Shown here one piece after another: positions 31,359-42,441 of a DNA stretch of 64,000 bases; within the stretch, counting starts at the first letter, position 1, and every line of letters begins with the position of its first letter. The notes under the pieces are model-generated. The model was not told where the DNA came from, ran no database searches, and saw nothing but the letters and a program-made list of their open reading frames with translations. This stretch comes from Litsea cubeba (Eukaryota; Streptophyta; Magnoliopsida; Laurales; Lauraceae). The stretch spans positions 186,001 to 250,000 of the forward strand of contig WHSA01000365.1 of the NCBI GenBank assembly GCA_012931725.1. The letters run 5' to 3'. Position numbers and translations under genes: made by a program.

Positions 31359-33272
31359 TGTTAGGGATTTTGTGATTGCAATTTGATGGATGCATTATCA
31401 TTTAAATCATCATTTGAGTTTTCACATGAGCATTGATTTAGAAATCTTGAAATCTTGATTTTCACATGCATTGTTTTTAGAAATCTTGGTTCATGCATGT
31501 TTTGATTTTAAAACTTGGATGCATTTAGTTTTGAAAAGAGTTTTTAAGAATCAAGCTAGCCTTTGATTTTAAAGTTTCAAATCATTTTTAGGCTTTTTAT
31601 GTTTCATGTTTTTAAACCACTTAGAATGATTTAAAACATGATTTCAAGCTTGATTTAATGGCCCAAAAAGTCCCCAAAGAAAAATACTTTAAAATATGCA
31701 TTTTGGGGGGAATTGGTCCAGGGGACCCGGTCGACCTGCAGTGTGGCCGGTCGACCGAGCCCATGGACGGTCGACCGCGCCCACTGCAGGTCGACCGGGA
31801 AAGAGGCAACGGCATTATTTTCAAACGGTCATATTTTTGCCCGTTGAAGGGCAGGTCGACCGAGCCCTGTAGGGGGTCGACCGAGGACTAGCCGTTGGGC
31901 ATTTTTTTGTATAAAAAGAAGCTCATTCCTTAGCCAAAAGAGAGGAACTTTTAGGCCCTCCTTAAGGTGTTTTGAGGCCAAAGAAAGGGGAATGAGCTAG
32001 GGAATTCTAAGGGTCATTAGGAAAGCTAAAGCTTGGGATTAATGAAGTTAAATCACTAAGTAAGCTTGCTTTTCCTAATCATATGTTTTCATGCTTTGTT
32101 CTATTTATTGGTAAATCTTTGTTAGCATGCTAAACTATGATTTGTTGTGTCCTTAACATATTTATGTTTTTGAATTGATTCATTGTTTTGGATGCACCAC
32201 CATGATTCAAATCAAGTAGGACTCTAATTGGTATATCTATGTGAATCTTGTTTTGGAATCATCTTTGAAATCATATGTAACATGATTCCTATACTTGATT
32301 GAATCTTTGGTTGTTGTTTTTCATCATAAGAAAATCTCTTTCAAATCTATCTTATGTTTTGGATTCAACAACTTTATAAATCACATGTATTTGGTTTTAA
32401 AAGTTTTACAACTTGTTTAAACATTGATTGGTAAATCATTTTCAAAGTTGTCTTTTTAAATACATGTGTTTTGACCCTTTATTTCAATCAAACATATTTG
32501 TATGTTTTACACTTTCAAAATACTTTAAACATACATTAAGCTTCATTGTTAATTTGATTGAAATCCATATGCATCACATGTTTTGTTCTTTGATTTTCAC
32601 AAACTTGTTTAGAATACATAGGTATGTCTTTTACAAGTTACTTTTAAACATGTGATAAGCATTTCCTCAATCATAAATGTTTTGAGCTAAAACTTTCAAA
32701 AGCCTTTGGCATACATTCATGAGCTTTGATTTTCAAATTGATTGAGGACATCATGCATACACTTTGAACATACATCTTTGCATTCATATAGTGTTTGCAT
32801 GAATTAGTTTTTCACTTTCATATCCGCCTATTTAGAGGCAATTTATTTGAGCCAAAATTGTAATCTCCATCAAGTGTATTATAGACACTACTTAGAGAGA
32901 TAACCAACCTTTTGGTTGAAGAGGTTATTGCTTAGCCTTGAAAAGCATAATGTAAAGGTTATTGCTTAGCCTAGAAAAGCATAGTTGTAAAGGTTATTGC
33001 TTAGCCTATTGAAAAGCATACATAGTGGAAATCCGGTGGGGTGTGAGGAACACAAGCCGGTAGTGGATGTAGGCATTGAGGCCGAACCACTATAAATCAT
33101 TGTGTTATGGTGTGTGCTATGTGGTGATTATGTTGTTTAGCTTCCGCATTATGTATGTTAATCATCACAAGTGACTAGTTAAATTAAAGAAGTTAAAATT
33201 GGTCATAATTAGTCATTAAGTGTAGCTCACCCTATTCACCCCCCCTCTAGGGTAGGATCCCCCGGACTTTCA
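31359..33272 (+). repeat. LARD-B 5' LTR
   Basis: Near-identical to 36469-38383. It contains a GGTCGACC cluster, a TATA box, the GAACCACTATAAAT segment, three successive GGTTATTGCTTAGCC units (about 32920-33020), and the end TATTCACCCCCCCTCTAGGG, similar to the end of the LARD-A LTR. Confidence 0.92.
31729..31916 (+). promoter_or_regulatory. LARD-B LTR promoter: six GGTCGACC palindromes, MSA-like site, TATA box
   Basis: Six copies of the 8-bp palindrome GGTCGACC lie between 31729 and 31882. The complement of 31889-31899 reads CCCAACGGCTA, an exact match to the plant M-phase-specific activator consensus YCYAACGGYYA bound by MYB3R factors. Other AACGG cores lie near 31808 and 31827. TATAAAA follows at 31910-31916. 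The 3' LTR repeats the arrangement at 36840-37027. Function is inferred from motif and position only. Confidence 0.6.
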
Positions 33273-33275
33273 AAG

Positions 33276-33287
33276 TGGTATCAGAGC
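33276..33287 (+). other. LARD-B primer-binding site
   Basis: TGGTATCAGAGC, complementary to the 3' end of plant initiator Met-tRNA, lies three bases after the 5' LTR. This is the usual arrangement for Ty1/copia elements. Confidence 0.9.
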
Positions 33288-33599
33288 AAGGTTACTCCAT
33301 TTAGGGCTTAAACACCCGGAGTTGATCCATATTTGCTTAAATCTAGATTTGAACCCTAGAGTTGTGTTTTATTGCATATCATTAAGAATGATTTCCACTA
33401 TGGTTGAAAATGAATTTTTCCTTCCTAGCTCTCTAATTTCCCCTAAGAATCTATCTCACCACTCTAAAACTTTTTCAAGTTAAAACTCCAAGAGTTGGTG
33501 GGACCTCAAAGTAAACCCTCAAGGACAACCTTATCAAGACCTTAGGTGAATCTTCAAAGGTAGACTTTTGGACTAACCTTAAGGCCTTGAACCTCATTA

Positions 33600-35250
33600 G
33601 ACCAACCTATTCTTTTTAGTCATATCTATTTGTTGGTCATGTTACATTTGCATTTTGTTTCTACATAGTCACATCTTATAAAATGCAATGTTTCTTTGTG
33701 ATCATTTGATTTTGTCTCCATGAACTTTCTTAGTTATATCTTTGGGTTTCAAAATCATTTGATTGCAATATTCTCATATAGATTTGCATTTTGTTCTCAT
33801 ATAGTTATATCTATTGTAGTGCATTTCTATTTGATGATCATCAATTGATTGTGATTACAAAAGCTTTCTTAGCTAGATTTTTCATGATCATTTGATGTTA
33901 GAAAATCATTTGTTTGGATATCATAGTTAGATTATTTTGTAAAACAAATGATTCAAATCAATTTAGATTTTCCATGAACTTACAAGTTATATCCTTTGGT
34001 ATGGAAAATATGTAATCAATTTGTATGAGCATTTGTATTTATATCCTTGATTACAAATTGAGATTTGATATTAGTTCACTTCATGTTTTTCAAAGTCACT
34101 TGATCATAATTTTATGAATGATTCATTGTTGGATTTTGAATGTTGGAGTGAATTAAAAGATCTTTGGAAAATGTTTAAAGCTTTATTAGTTATATTTATT
34201 GAAGCATTTTCCATGAGTTTATTTCCTTGTGCTTATGTTTATATCATTTAGAAGGAAATACATTTTACAAGCAATTTGCATCTTTGCTCATCAAAGTTAC
34301 ATTTTTTCAAATGCAAATTGACTTCGTTGTTATGTCTTACTTTGTGTGGTTGGGTATGATGTCATTGATTTGCATGTTTGTGCCTAACTTTGTATATCGT
34401 TTCATTAGTGCAAATTGATGTTGTTTATGCTTTATAGTAAAATCTTTTGTTTCATGATCATTTGAGCTTCTTAAGTACATATGTGATTTTGTGTGCTAAG
34501 TTCATTTGGTATGATTCTCATATCCATTTTCCATTGCATTGTAAGCATACTACATTTGCTAAGAGTGGAAATTTTACATGATAGATTAATGGATCATTTT
34601 AGATGAATTTGAATTAAACCATTGTTCTTCATAGGTATACCTTATATGAGATCCATTTTCATCTATATGCGATCCATGATATCGTTCTAACTTCATACCT
34701 TCTTGTGCATGAATAGTTATATTCTTTATTGATATGGTATGAGTTAGATCTTGATTATAATTGATCCTCTCTATGCAAATGTCATATAGTTCCATGTATG
34801 GTTGTGCTCTTAAGTTCCATTTGTGGATACCATACTAGAACTCTCAAATCCATCCTTTGTACTTCATACGCTTTGCTATAGATGGATGGTTGTGATATTG
34901 TTTTATGCATAATTTCATAGTAATATCGCTTGTGCATTTTTCAATATCATATTTATGATCATATGAGACTCTCATCAAAATCCATTCTTTGTATCTTATA
35001 GGCATATCTATTCTTGATGGATTTCCTTCATGTTGAGTTCATATGGTTTTTTAATTTTCAAATTGCATGTATCACCTAAAGACATTTCATTTCATGCAAT
35101 TTAAAATGTTCATCACTATGCTCACTAAGTTACTATATCATTAAAGTGATGATTTTTCACTTATGATGCTTGATGGAATTTTGTGTTTGTCACATCTATG
35201 CTCTTAATCATGTTTCATATTCAATTGGTTTCAATTAGTTTAATTTTCGA
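33600..35250 (+). repeat. Row of short inverted repeats with TAGTTATATC-type loops (LARD-B)
   Basis: Perfect stems: GACCAAC (33600-33606/33632-33638), TTGCATTTT (33648-33656/33680-33688), TGATTTTG (33707-33714/33750-33757), AATCATTTGTTT (33904-33915/33942-33953), ATTTTCCAT (33967-33975/34001-34009), TGTAATCAA (34011-34019/34047-34055), TGGAAAATG (34165-34173/34205-34213), ATTTCCTT (34221-34228/34252-34259), CAATTTGCAT (34272-34281/34311-34320), ATTTGCA (34368-34374/34409-34415), AAATCCAT (34978-34985/35017-35024), AAATTGCATG (35060-35069/35093-35102). An 11-bp pair with one mismatch lies at 33839-33849/33887-33897. Most loops are 21-36 nt, and many contain TAGTTATATC or a variant such as TAGTCATATC or TAGTTAGATT. 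Confidence 0.75.
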
Positions 35251-35904
35251 TTGTTGTCATATCCAATTGATATCTTGTGATTGTGATAAACCTTGTGTAC
35301 ATTGGATTGAACTTGATAAGTAATATGTCTTTATTCCATGTCACATTCCATTAGCATCATAATGTTCATGTTTGCCTCCTCTCATGCTCATATAGGTAAA
35401 TCTTATGACCACCATTTTTATGTGTTAATAATCTTGGTTGGTCAATGGTTGAGGTTTGGCTTCATGTTTGAACTTCATTTCATTCATCATGTGCACATGA
35501 TAGTCATATTTTTTGATTGGATGAAATGATTTCAAAATTTACATAGCATATGATTTTCATAGGTATATTGATTGATGCTATGTTGAATAAACCCCATAAC
35601 ATCATGGATAGCTCTAATTTGGATTGATCCTAGTAGTTATATTCTTTTTAACTCCATTTTAGAGTGATTGAGATAATAGTCATATCCTTTAATCTCAATT
35701 GGTATTTCTTTATTCCAATTGGTATCCATGGTTGCTTTTCTCCATGACCTTGCTCTTAATCATGGTAATTTGATCATATTGAGCTCTATAGTTAAATGAA
35801 TCTAATCCTTTCCTTGAAATTTACCCTCAATTGGTAAAACCATCTTCTTCTTGTACCAAATAGTTGAATCTTTGTCAAAAGTTTGACAAAAGGAGAGAAT
35901 GGAT

Positions 35905-36468
35905 TGAGGGGGAGTATAAACCTTCATAGGAAGTATTAGTTTTGATCAAATTCACCATTGAATTGGCTTTATACCCTTAGACTACTACCATACATGATAC
36001 CTGTTATATATTTCATTTTCGATTTCTTTCGTTAACAGGTGCTACTAAAAGGTATTTTCCTTATGTCATGTGTGTAGGTACCTTTGCAATTTAATGTCAA
36101 AGGGGGAGAATATTCTAGATGTCAAAAGGGGAGAATATAGCCAATTTATCTAAGGGGAGATTTTGTATATCTTCCAAAGGGGGAGAAGATGCATATCTTG
36201 CCAAAGAGAGAGAGTGCATGGTCAAAGGGGGAGAGTTGATAGAAGACTAAGCTTGGGAGTTAAAGAAGTTGCTTGGCTAAAGAAGAAAAGAAAGCTTGAA
36301 GAATGATCAAGCTCCAAGCATCAAGAATGAAGAAAAAGAACAAGAGCCCAAGCTAAGTCAAAGAAGCATCCAAGAGATTTCAAGACTTGTCCAGCTAAGG
36401 GGGAGCTGAAGACTTAGTGTGAAAATTCAGTGATGAGTGAGTTGCCATCAAATTGCAAAGGGGGAGAT
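35905..36468 (+). other. Repeated polypurine tracts before the LARD-B 3' LTR
   Basis: AAAGGGGGAGA-type tracts occur near 35908, 36100, 36125, 36151, 36177, 36223 and 36398. The one used for priming is at 36457-36468. Multiplied polypurine tracts are reported for Sirevirus copia elements, which supports that affiliation. Confidence 0.7.
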
Positions 36469-38383
36469 TGTTAGGGATTTTGTGATTGCAATTTGATGGA
36501 TGCATTATCATTTAAATCATCATTTGAGTTTTCACATGAGCATTGATTTAGAAATCTTGAAATCTTGATTTTCACATGCATTGTTTTTAGAAATCTTGGT
36601 TCATGCATGTTTTGATTTTAAAACTTGGATGCATTTAGTTTTTGAAAAGAGTTTTTAAGAATCAAGCTAGCCTTTGATTTTAAAGTTTCAAATCATTTTT
36701 AGGCTTTTTATGTTTCATGTTTTTAAACCACTTAGAATGATTTAAAACATGATTTCAAGCTTGATTTAATGGCCCAAAAAGTCCCCAAAGAAAAATACTT
36801 TAAAATATGCATTTTGGGGGGAATTGGTCCAGGGGACCCGGTCGACCTGCAGTGTGGCCGGTCGACCGAGCCCATGGACGGTCGACCGCGCCCACTGCAG
36901 GTCGACCGGGAAAGAGGCAACGGCATTATTTTCAAACGGTCATATTTTTGCCCGTTGAAGGGCAGGTCGACCGAGCCCTGTAGGGGGTCGACCGAGGACT
37001 AGCCGTTGGGCATTTTTTTGTATAAAAAGAAGCTCATTCCTTAGCCAAAAGAGAGGAACTTTTAGGCCCTCCTTAAGGTGTTTTGAGGCCAAAGAAAGGG
37101 GAATGAGCTAGGGAATTCTAAGGGTCATTAGGAAAGCTAAAGCTTGGGATTAATGAAGTTAAATCACTAAGTAAGCTTGCTTTTCCTAATCATATGTTTT
37201 CATGCTTTGTTCTATTTATTGGTAAATCTTTGTTAGCATGCTAAACTATGATTTGTTGTGTCCTTAACATATTTATGTTTTTGAATTGATTCATTGTTTT
37301 GGATGCACCACCATGATTCAAATCAAGTAGGACTCTAATTGGTATATCTATGTGAATCTTGTTTTGGAATCATCTTTGAAATCATATGTAACATGATTCC
37401 TATACTTGATTGAATCTTTGGTTGTTGTTTTTCATCATAAGAAAATCTCTTTCAAATCTATCTTATGTTTTGGATTCAACAACTTTATAAATCACATGTA
37501 TTTGGTTTTAAAAGTTTTACAACTTGTTTAAACATTGATTGGTAAATCATTTTCAAAGTTGTCTTTTTAAATACATGTGTTTTGACCCTTTATTTCAATC
37601 AAACATATTTGTATGTTTTACACTTTCAAAATACTTTAAACATACATTAAGCTTCATTGTTAATTTGATTGAAATCCATATGCATCACATGTTTTGTTCT
37701 TTGATTTTCACAAACTTGTTAGAATACATAGGTATGTCTTTTACAAGTTACTTTTAAACATGTGATAAGCATTTCCTCAATCATAAATGTTTTGAGCTAA
37801 AACTTTCAAAAGCCTTTGGCATACATTCATGAGCTTTGATTTTCAAATTGATTGAGGACATCATGCATACACTTTGAACATACATCTTTGCATTCATATA
37901 GTGTTTGCATGAATTAGTTTTTCACTTTCATATCCGCCTATTTAGAGGCAATTTATTTGAGCCAAAATTGTAATCTCCATCAAGTGTATTATAGACACTA
38001 CTTAGAGAGATAACCAACCTTTTGGTTGAAGAGGTTATTGCTTAGCCTTGAAAAGCATAATGTAAAGGTTATTGCTTAGCCTAGAAAAGCATAGTTGTAA
38101 AGGTTATTGCTTAGCCTATTGAAAAGCATACATAGTGGAAATCCGGTGGGGTGTGAGGAACACAAGCCGGTAGTGGATGTAGGCATTGAGGCCGAACCAC
38201 TATAAATCATTGTGTTATGGTGTGTGCTATGTGGTGATTATGTTGTTTAGCTTCCGCATTATGTATGTTAATCATCACAAGTGACTAGTTAAATTAAAGA
38301 AGTTAAAATTGGTCATAATTAGTCATTAAGTGTAGCTCACCCTATTCACCCCCCCTCTAGGGTTAGGATCCCAAGGACTTACA
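36469..38383 (+). repeat. LARD-B 3' LTR
   Basis: Direct repeat of 31359-33272, ending CTTACA where the 5' copy has CTTTCA. The TSD copy TAAGT follows at 38384-38388. Confidence 0.92.
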
Positions 38384-38388
38384 TAAGT

Positions 38389-41300
38389 TTCTCTTCCGGC
38401 ACTATTGGCGGACCAATCTTTCAAGCAAGTCTTTCCAAACATTTTGGCTAAAGCCTCAAAAGAAGATGTTGGTTCAATAGTTTGAGAGGATGACACCTCT
38501 CTTCTGAATGTTATGGCCACTAGATGATGGTGGTTCAATAGTATCAAAAGATTATAAATACATTCCATGGAGTCTGTGATGGTGTCTGTTTGTAGGACAA
38601 GGCTCAAGGTATGAACCATGCGCACTAATGGAACATACTTCTTTAATTTCAATCTTCACTGCCCATGCTCGATCATGCCTGACAAGAACATCAAAAGAGA
38701 ACTAGTATCATTCACATACAAATACATGAACTAACAAATTGAATTCCATGGATACAGCTGACGTGAAAAAATGGTGGAAATGGGGCTAGGAATTCCATGG
38801 ATTCATCAAAGCTGTGTTTGGTAGTGTGCCATTTTGGATGACAAGAAAGTTTATTCTGATATTGGAGATTTTGGGCCTAGGAACCAGATGCAGCCTAATA
38901 CTTACAAAAAAAAAAAATCCTCTAATTCTATATAATGCTCTGTTGCAGGCAGATTCTTTGGTGCGCTTGTTGCCACTTATCTATTTCATGTGATAATTGA
39001 ATGAGCTGAAGGTGTTTGAATTAATAATGGAATGGTGAAAAAGAAGATGGATCAGAATTTGTGCAAGTATAAACCAGGCTATATGATTAGATGCTACGGT
39101 ATGTTAATTTCTTTAAATTATGTTAACTCTTTATGGTTATATGATTGTTATGTTAGAATTGATTAAATGGACTGTTATGGACTGGGTAGAAAAGAAAGAT
39201 GAGTAAGAACTATGCAAGTATAAATTAATTGATAAAAGTTTTGAGTTATGGTTGAATCAAAATGCAATCTATCTATTTATTTCATATTGCCAAGTATTCT
39301 ACTTTTACTTATCATGGTTTTGGTGCTCATTCTCTACACCGTACAGGCAAATGTGTTTTTCCCTTTAAGTTTGAAATTTGAATATTTACTAATGACTACT
39401 TATTTGTTCTTGTATTCAGATACTTTGCAACTAGTGTAAAAACACGGCAATATGAATTTCAATATATACTTCAGGTTCCACTCAGTAATCTGTACAAATA
39501 CTATTAATGTTCACATACTGTCACTCCAATAGAAAATTTTGTTTGTTAGCATCTGATTAATCATTTCACATGCATTTGTGTTTTCTCTACTTCATGTTCT
39601 ATGGTATTAGAACCTCATCAGCTGTCATCTCTGTGTGTTTCTTAGTTATTTAATTAGGATAGGGTCTTCTTGTTTCTAAAATAGGTGACTCTTTTTGCAG
39701 GAGAAGGGTGTTCTTCTCACTACGTATGATATTTTACGGACTAGTTCAAAATCCTTTCGTGGAATTCAAAATCCACGCAGACCTCCTTATCACTGAAATT
39801 CAATTTTACCCTGTATCCATGGGCTTAGTAGAGTCTCGAAGGTTTGCTCTTGCTGACCATGTCTTTCAGGTAATTGGTCCATCAAATTCAAAACAGGTTG
39901 TAGTTTTCAGATCATGGGTTAATTTGTTTCTAATGTACCATATTCTGAAAAATCTCAACATCGGATGGTGGATGATTTTATTCGTTTCTTCTTATTTTTC
40001 TCAATGGAGTGTTTGGTAATTCTAAAAATAAGATCTTATTTTTCTTATTTAGAGCTTATTTATATATTAGAATGTTCGGTAAACCTCTAATTACATGTTC
40101 TATTTTAAATAAATTAGATTTTTTGCCTCTAAAAAGATAAGGTAATTTGAGGATTTAATGATACACTATTATTGATTACAAGACTCATTACTGCTTTAGA
40201 ATTATCTTTGTTTCTGGAAAAGGCCAGGACCAACTTCCCCTTTTATTGTTTTGTATCTTGCAATGAGAATGTTGTTTTGGAATAATCACATGGTGTTGGA
40301 TATAGAAATGAATGAACATAAGTTTTTTTGGTGCATCTTTCTAGTGTGTTGGGGCATTGAAGTGCTATGGTCGGATGGTGTATGAATGATGAAGTAGTGG
40401 TAAATGACTTTGTAGTATGTTGGGGCATTGGGTTGTTTATATGAAGTATTTTATTTTTTGTCATGTACAGGTACTAGCAGGTTGTAAAAAAAAATTACAT
40501 GTCACATGTACAGGGGAGACTATGCCGAAATTTTGAGAAAATCTATCCAGGTACATCCCATGGTTTTTGGGTCTACAAAGATGTGAACCTTTTTTATGGA
40601 CCACTTTATTTCGTTTAAGCTATGTTTGATTGCATATGGTGGCTGTTTTTACCAGGAAATCTCATTTTACTGTATAGTTCTTCATGCATGAGATAGGAAG
40701 CATATATATATTAGCAAGGCTTCTCTTGCAAAGTAATGATTGATGAAGTGATTTATGCCTTGTAGGTCCATTTTTCATTGGAGAACTAATCAGGGAAGCA
40801 GCGGTATACGGAGGCATCATAAGGTACATAGTATATACATGTATACATACTTTTGGTTTTTTTTGTTTATATATAGTTCAACTTTTTGTACATCCCATGG
40901 AAGACAATGCATATACTATATATATACAAAATTCCATAGAGATTTATCTAGTAAAGCTTTATATTAATTATTAGTTATGATTGTGGACTAAGAGGGGAAG
41001 GGGCCGTTACATGGAGGCATTATGCATGTAGTTCTCAATACATGATTTTGTTGTTCTTGCTTTAGTTTAACTTAGCTTGTTAAGTTGTACAGTACATGGA
41101 AGTGAATGAACTATCTATATTATGCATGCATGTGTATATATGTACATAGAAATTAATTTGTTTATATATATACAAATGTTTTTCTTGTTTAGCAGTGATT
41201 GAAAATTCTTGTGTTGTTTCTGTTAGAAGTGATGTTTTGTTGCATTTGTTTCTATTTTCATTTATTACTAGTGATTCCTTATAGTTCTTTCCTGCTCATT

Positions 41301-41700
41301 TTTTTTATAGGTAGAATCTGCAGAGTTTATACTGTAGACAAAATTTGATAGTATTTACAAATAATTAGAATTTGGCGTGGTGATGTTATATATATGCAAG
41401 TTTTGGTTTTCGATCAGAATATGTAAAATTATATATATCTTGGAAGGGTTGATATTGATTTTCAGGTTATGACAGGGTTTAGGTTTTTGAATTGTCGAAA
41501 ATACAAAGGAGACTCTGCCGAATTTTATTTGATCTTGAGGCGTAGTTTACAGTTACATTAGAAACTTTAATTTATACTATACTTGCATGTGTATATATGT
41601 ATATAGAAATTAAATTGTTTATATATATACAAAGGTTTTTATTGTTTAGATGTTAGTATTTTGAGGTATATTGCAGGTATTTTGTCGTGGTACAGCAGGT
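38389..41700. other. CACTA-1 internal DNA, right part
   Basis: Mostly AT-rich and non-coding. Motifs of the form AGGAGACTCTGCCGAA or GGGGAGACTATGCCGAA occur near 40516 and 41506, and the same motif recurs in the CACTA-2 region near 44461 and 44884. A short helicase-like exon fragment lies at 39701-39763. Confidence 0.5.
39701..39763 (+). pseudogene. Possible captured exon fragment of a SNF2-type helicase gene
   Basis: After a splice-acceptor-like TTTTTGCAG, 21 codons read EKGVLLTTYD followed by ILRTSSKSFRG. LLTTYDIVRNN is a familiar stretch of plant SNF2-family (ERCC6/CHR24-like) ATPases. The frame closes soon afterwards and no further helicase motif follows. CACTA elements often pick up host exons, which would explain it. 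The short match makes this tentative. Confidence 0.4.
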
Positions 41701-41729
41701 TCTTTTGATATTAAAAAAAAAATAAATTG

Positions 41730-42211
41730 TGAAATTATATCGGTTTTTAATGAAACCGATATAATAAACCATATGAAACCGATATAACAAACCAATTACA
41801 TATTTTTTATATCGGTTATTCTTAATCAATTATATCGGTTATTATGAAACCGATATAAAAAATCATATGAAATCGATATAACATATATTAATTATATCGG
41901 TTTGGCTATAAGTAATATCGGTTTGGCGATAAATTATATCGGTTCGGTTATAAGTTATATCGGTTTGGCTATAAGTTATATCGGTTCGATTATAAGTTAT
42001 ATCAGTTTTCTAATAATTTATGATATAAATACATATGAATATTACATCGCTTTAGGCTTAACCGATATGAAATATTACACTTATTATATCGGTTACGTTT
42101 ATCTTTTATATCGGGGGCGGTTATATCGGTTTGAAGCTCACTCAAAAACCGATATTATAGGTCTTTTATATCGGTTTTTAGCCGATATAAAATGCCTTTT
42201 TTCTAGTAGTG
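41730..42211. repeat. CACTA-1 right subterminal repeats and terminal inverted repeat
   Basis: Around twenty TATATCGGTT-type motifs stand in alternating orientation, ending AAAATGCCTTTTTTCTAGTAGTG. The density is higher than at the left end. Confidence 0.85.
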
Positions 42212-42214
42212 ATA

Positions 42215-42441
42215 GACCAATAATATGAAATAATTGAAAAGAAATAGGTTGGTCCAAAAGGGTTCAAGATCTTAGGTCTTTCTAACAATCTTCCTTTGAA
42301 AAACATCCTAAGGTCTTGGATGGTTTGTCCTTGAGGTCCCTCCGATACATGAGGCCCCTCTAAGGAATTGGCACTAGCAATAAAACAAGATCAACTCCGG
42401 GTTGTTAAGCCTTTATGGAGTAATCTTGCTCTGATACCAAT
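42215..42441 (-). mobile_element. LARD-A internal region, 5' segment with PBS
   Basis: On the minus strand the PBS TGGTATCAGAGC (42429-42440) follows the 5' LTR. The rest aligns with LARD-B at 33280-33640, including an imperfect GACCAA/TTGGTC inverted repeat. CACTA-1 inserted immediately beside it. Confidence 0.8.

Larger units (their letters stand above)
31359..38383 (+). mobile_element. LARD-B: young non-autonomous Ty1/copia-type (Sirevirus-like) element
   Basis: LTRs of 1914 and 1915 bp, both beginning TGTTAGGGAT and ending in CA, flank a 3196-bp internal region. The TSD TAAGT lies at 31354-31358 and 38384-38388. The PBS TGGTATCAGAGC (33276-33287) and the final polypurine tract (36457-36468) are in place. 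The LTRs differ at only about six positions by eye, several of them near the 3' edge, so the insertion is recent. There is no gag, pol or other coding region. The internal sequence is mostly a row of short inverted repeats followed by repeated polypurine tracts. Much of it aligns with LARD-A although most of the LTR sequence does not. Confidence 0.9.
27584..42211. mobile_element. CACTA-1: En/Spm-type DNA transposon, 14.6 kb including a nested retroelement
   Basis: The left end reads CACTACTACCAAAAGG and the right end TTTTCTAGTAGTG, an inverted repeat. The 3-bp target duplication ATA lies at 27581-27583 and 42212-42214, as expected for CACTA elements. Both ends carry dense TATATCGGTT/AACCGATATA subterminal motifs, where En/Spm proteins bind. 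Without LARD-B the element is about 7.6 kb. I find no TNPD-type transposase, so it is probably non-autonomous. It is inserted in LARD-A. Confidence 0.85.

Noticed and set aside
31658..31891. 77-codon frame in the LARD-B LTR, repeated at 36769-37002
   Set aside because: It is produced by the GGTCGACC cluster and LTR duplication, has no known domain, and overlaps the promoter.
38326..38652. 108-codon minus-strand frame
   Set aside because: It crosses the LARD-B 3' LTR boundary and the target-site duplication, so the reading is a fusion. The remainder resembles no family with confidence.
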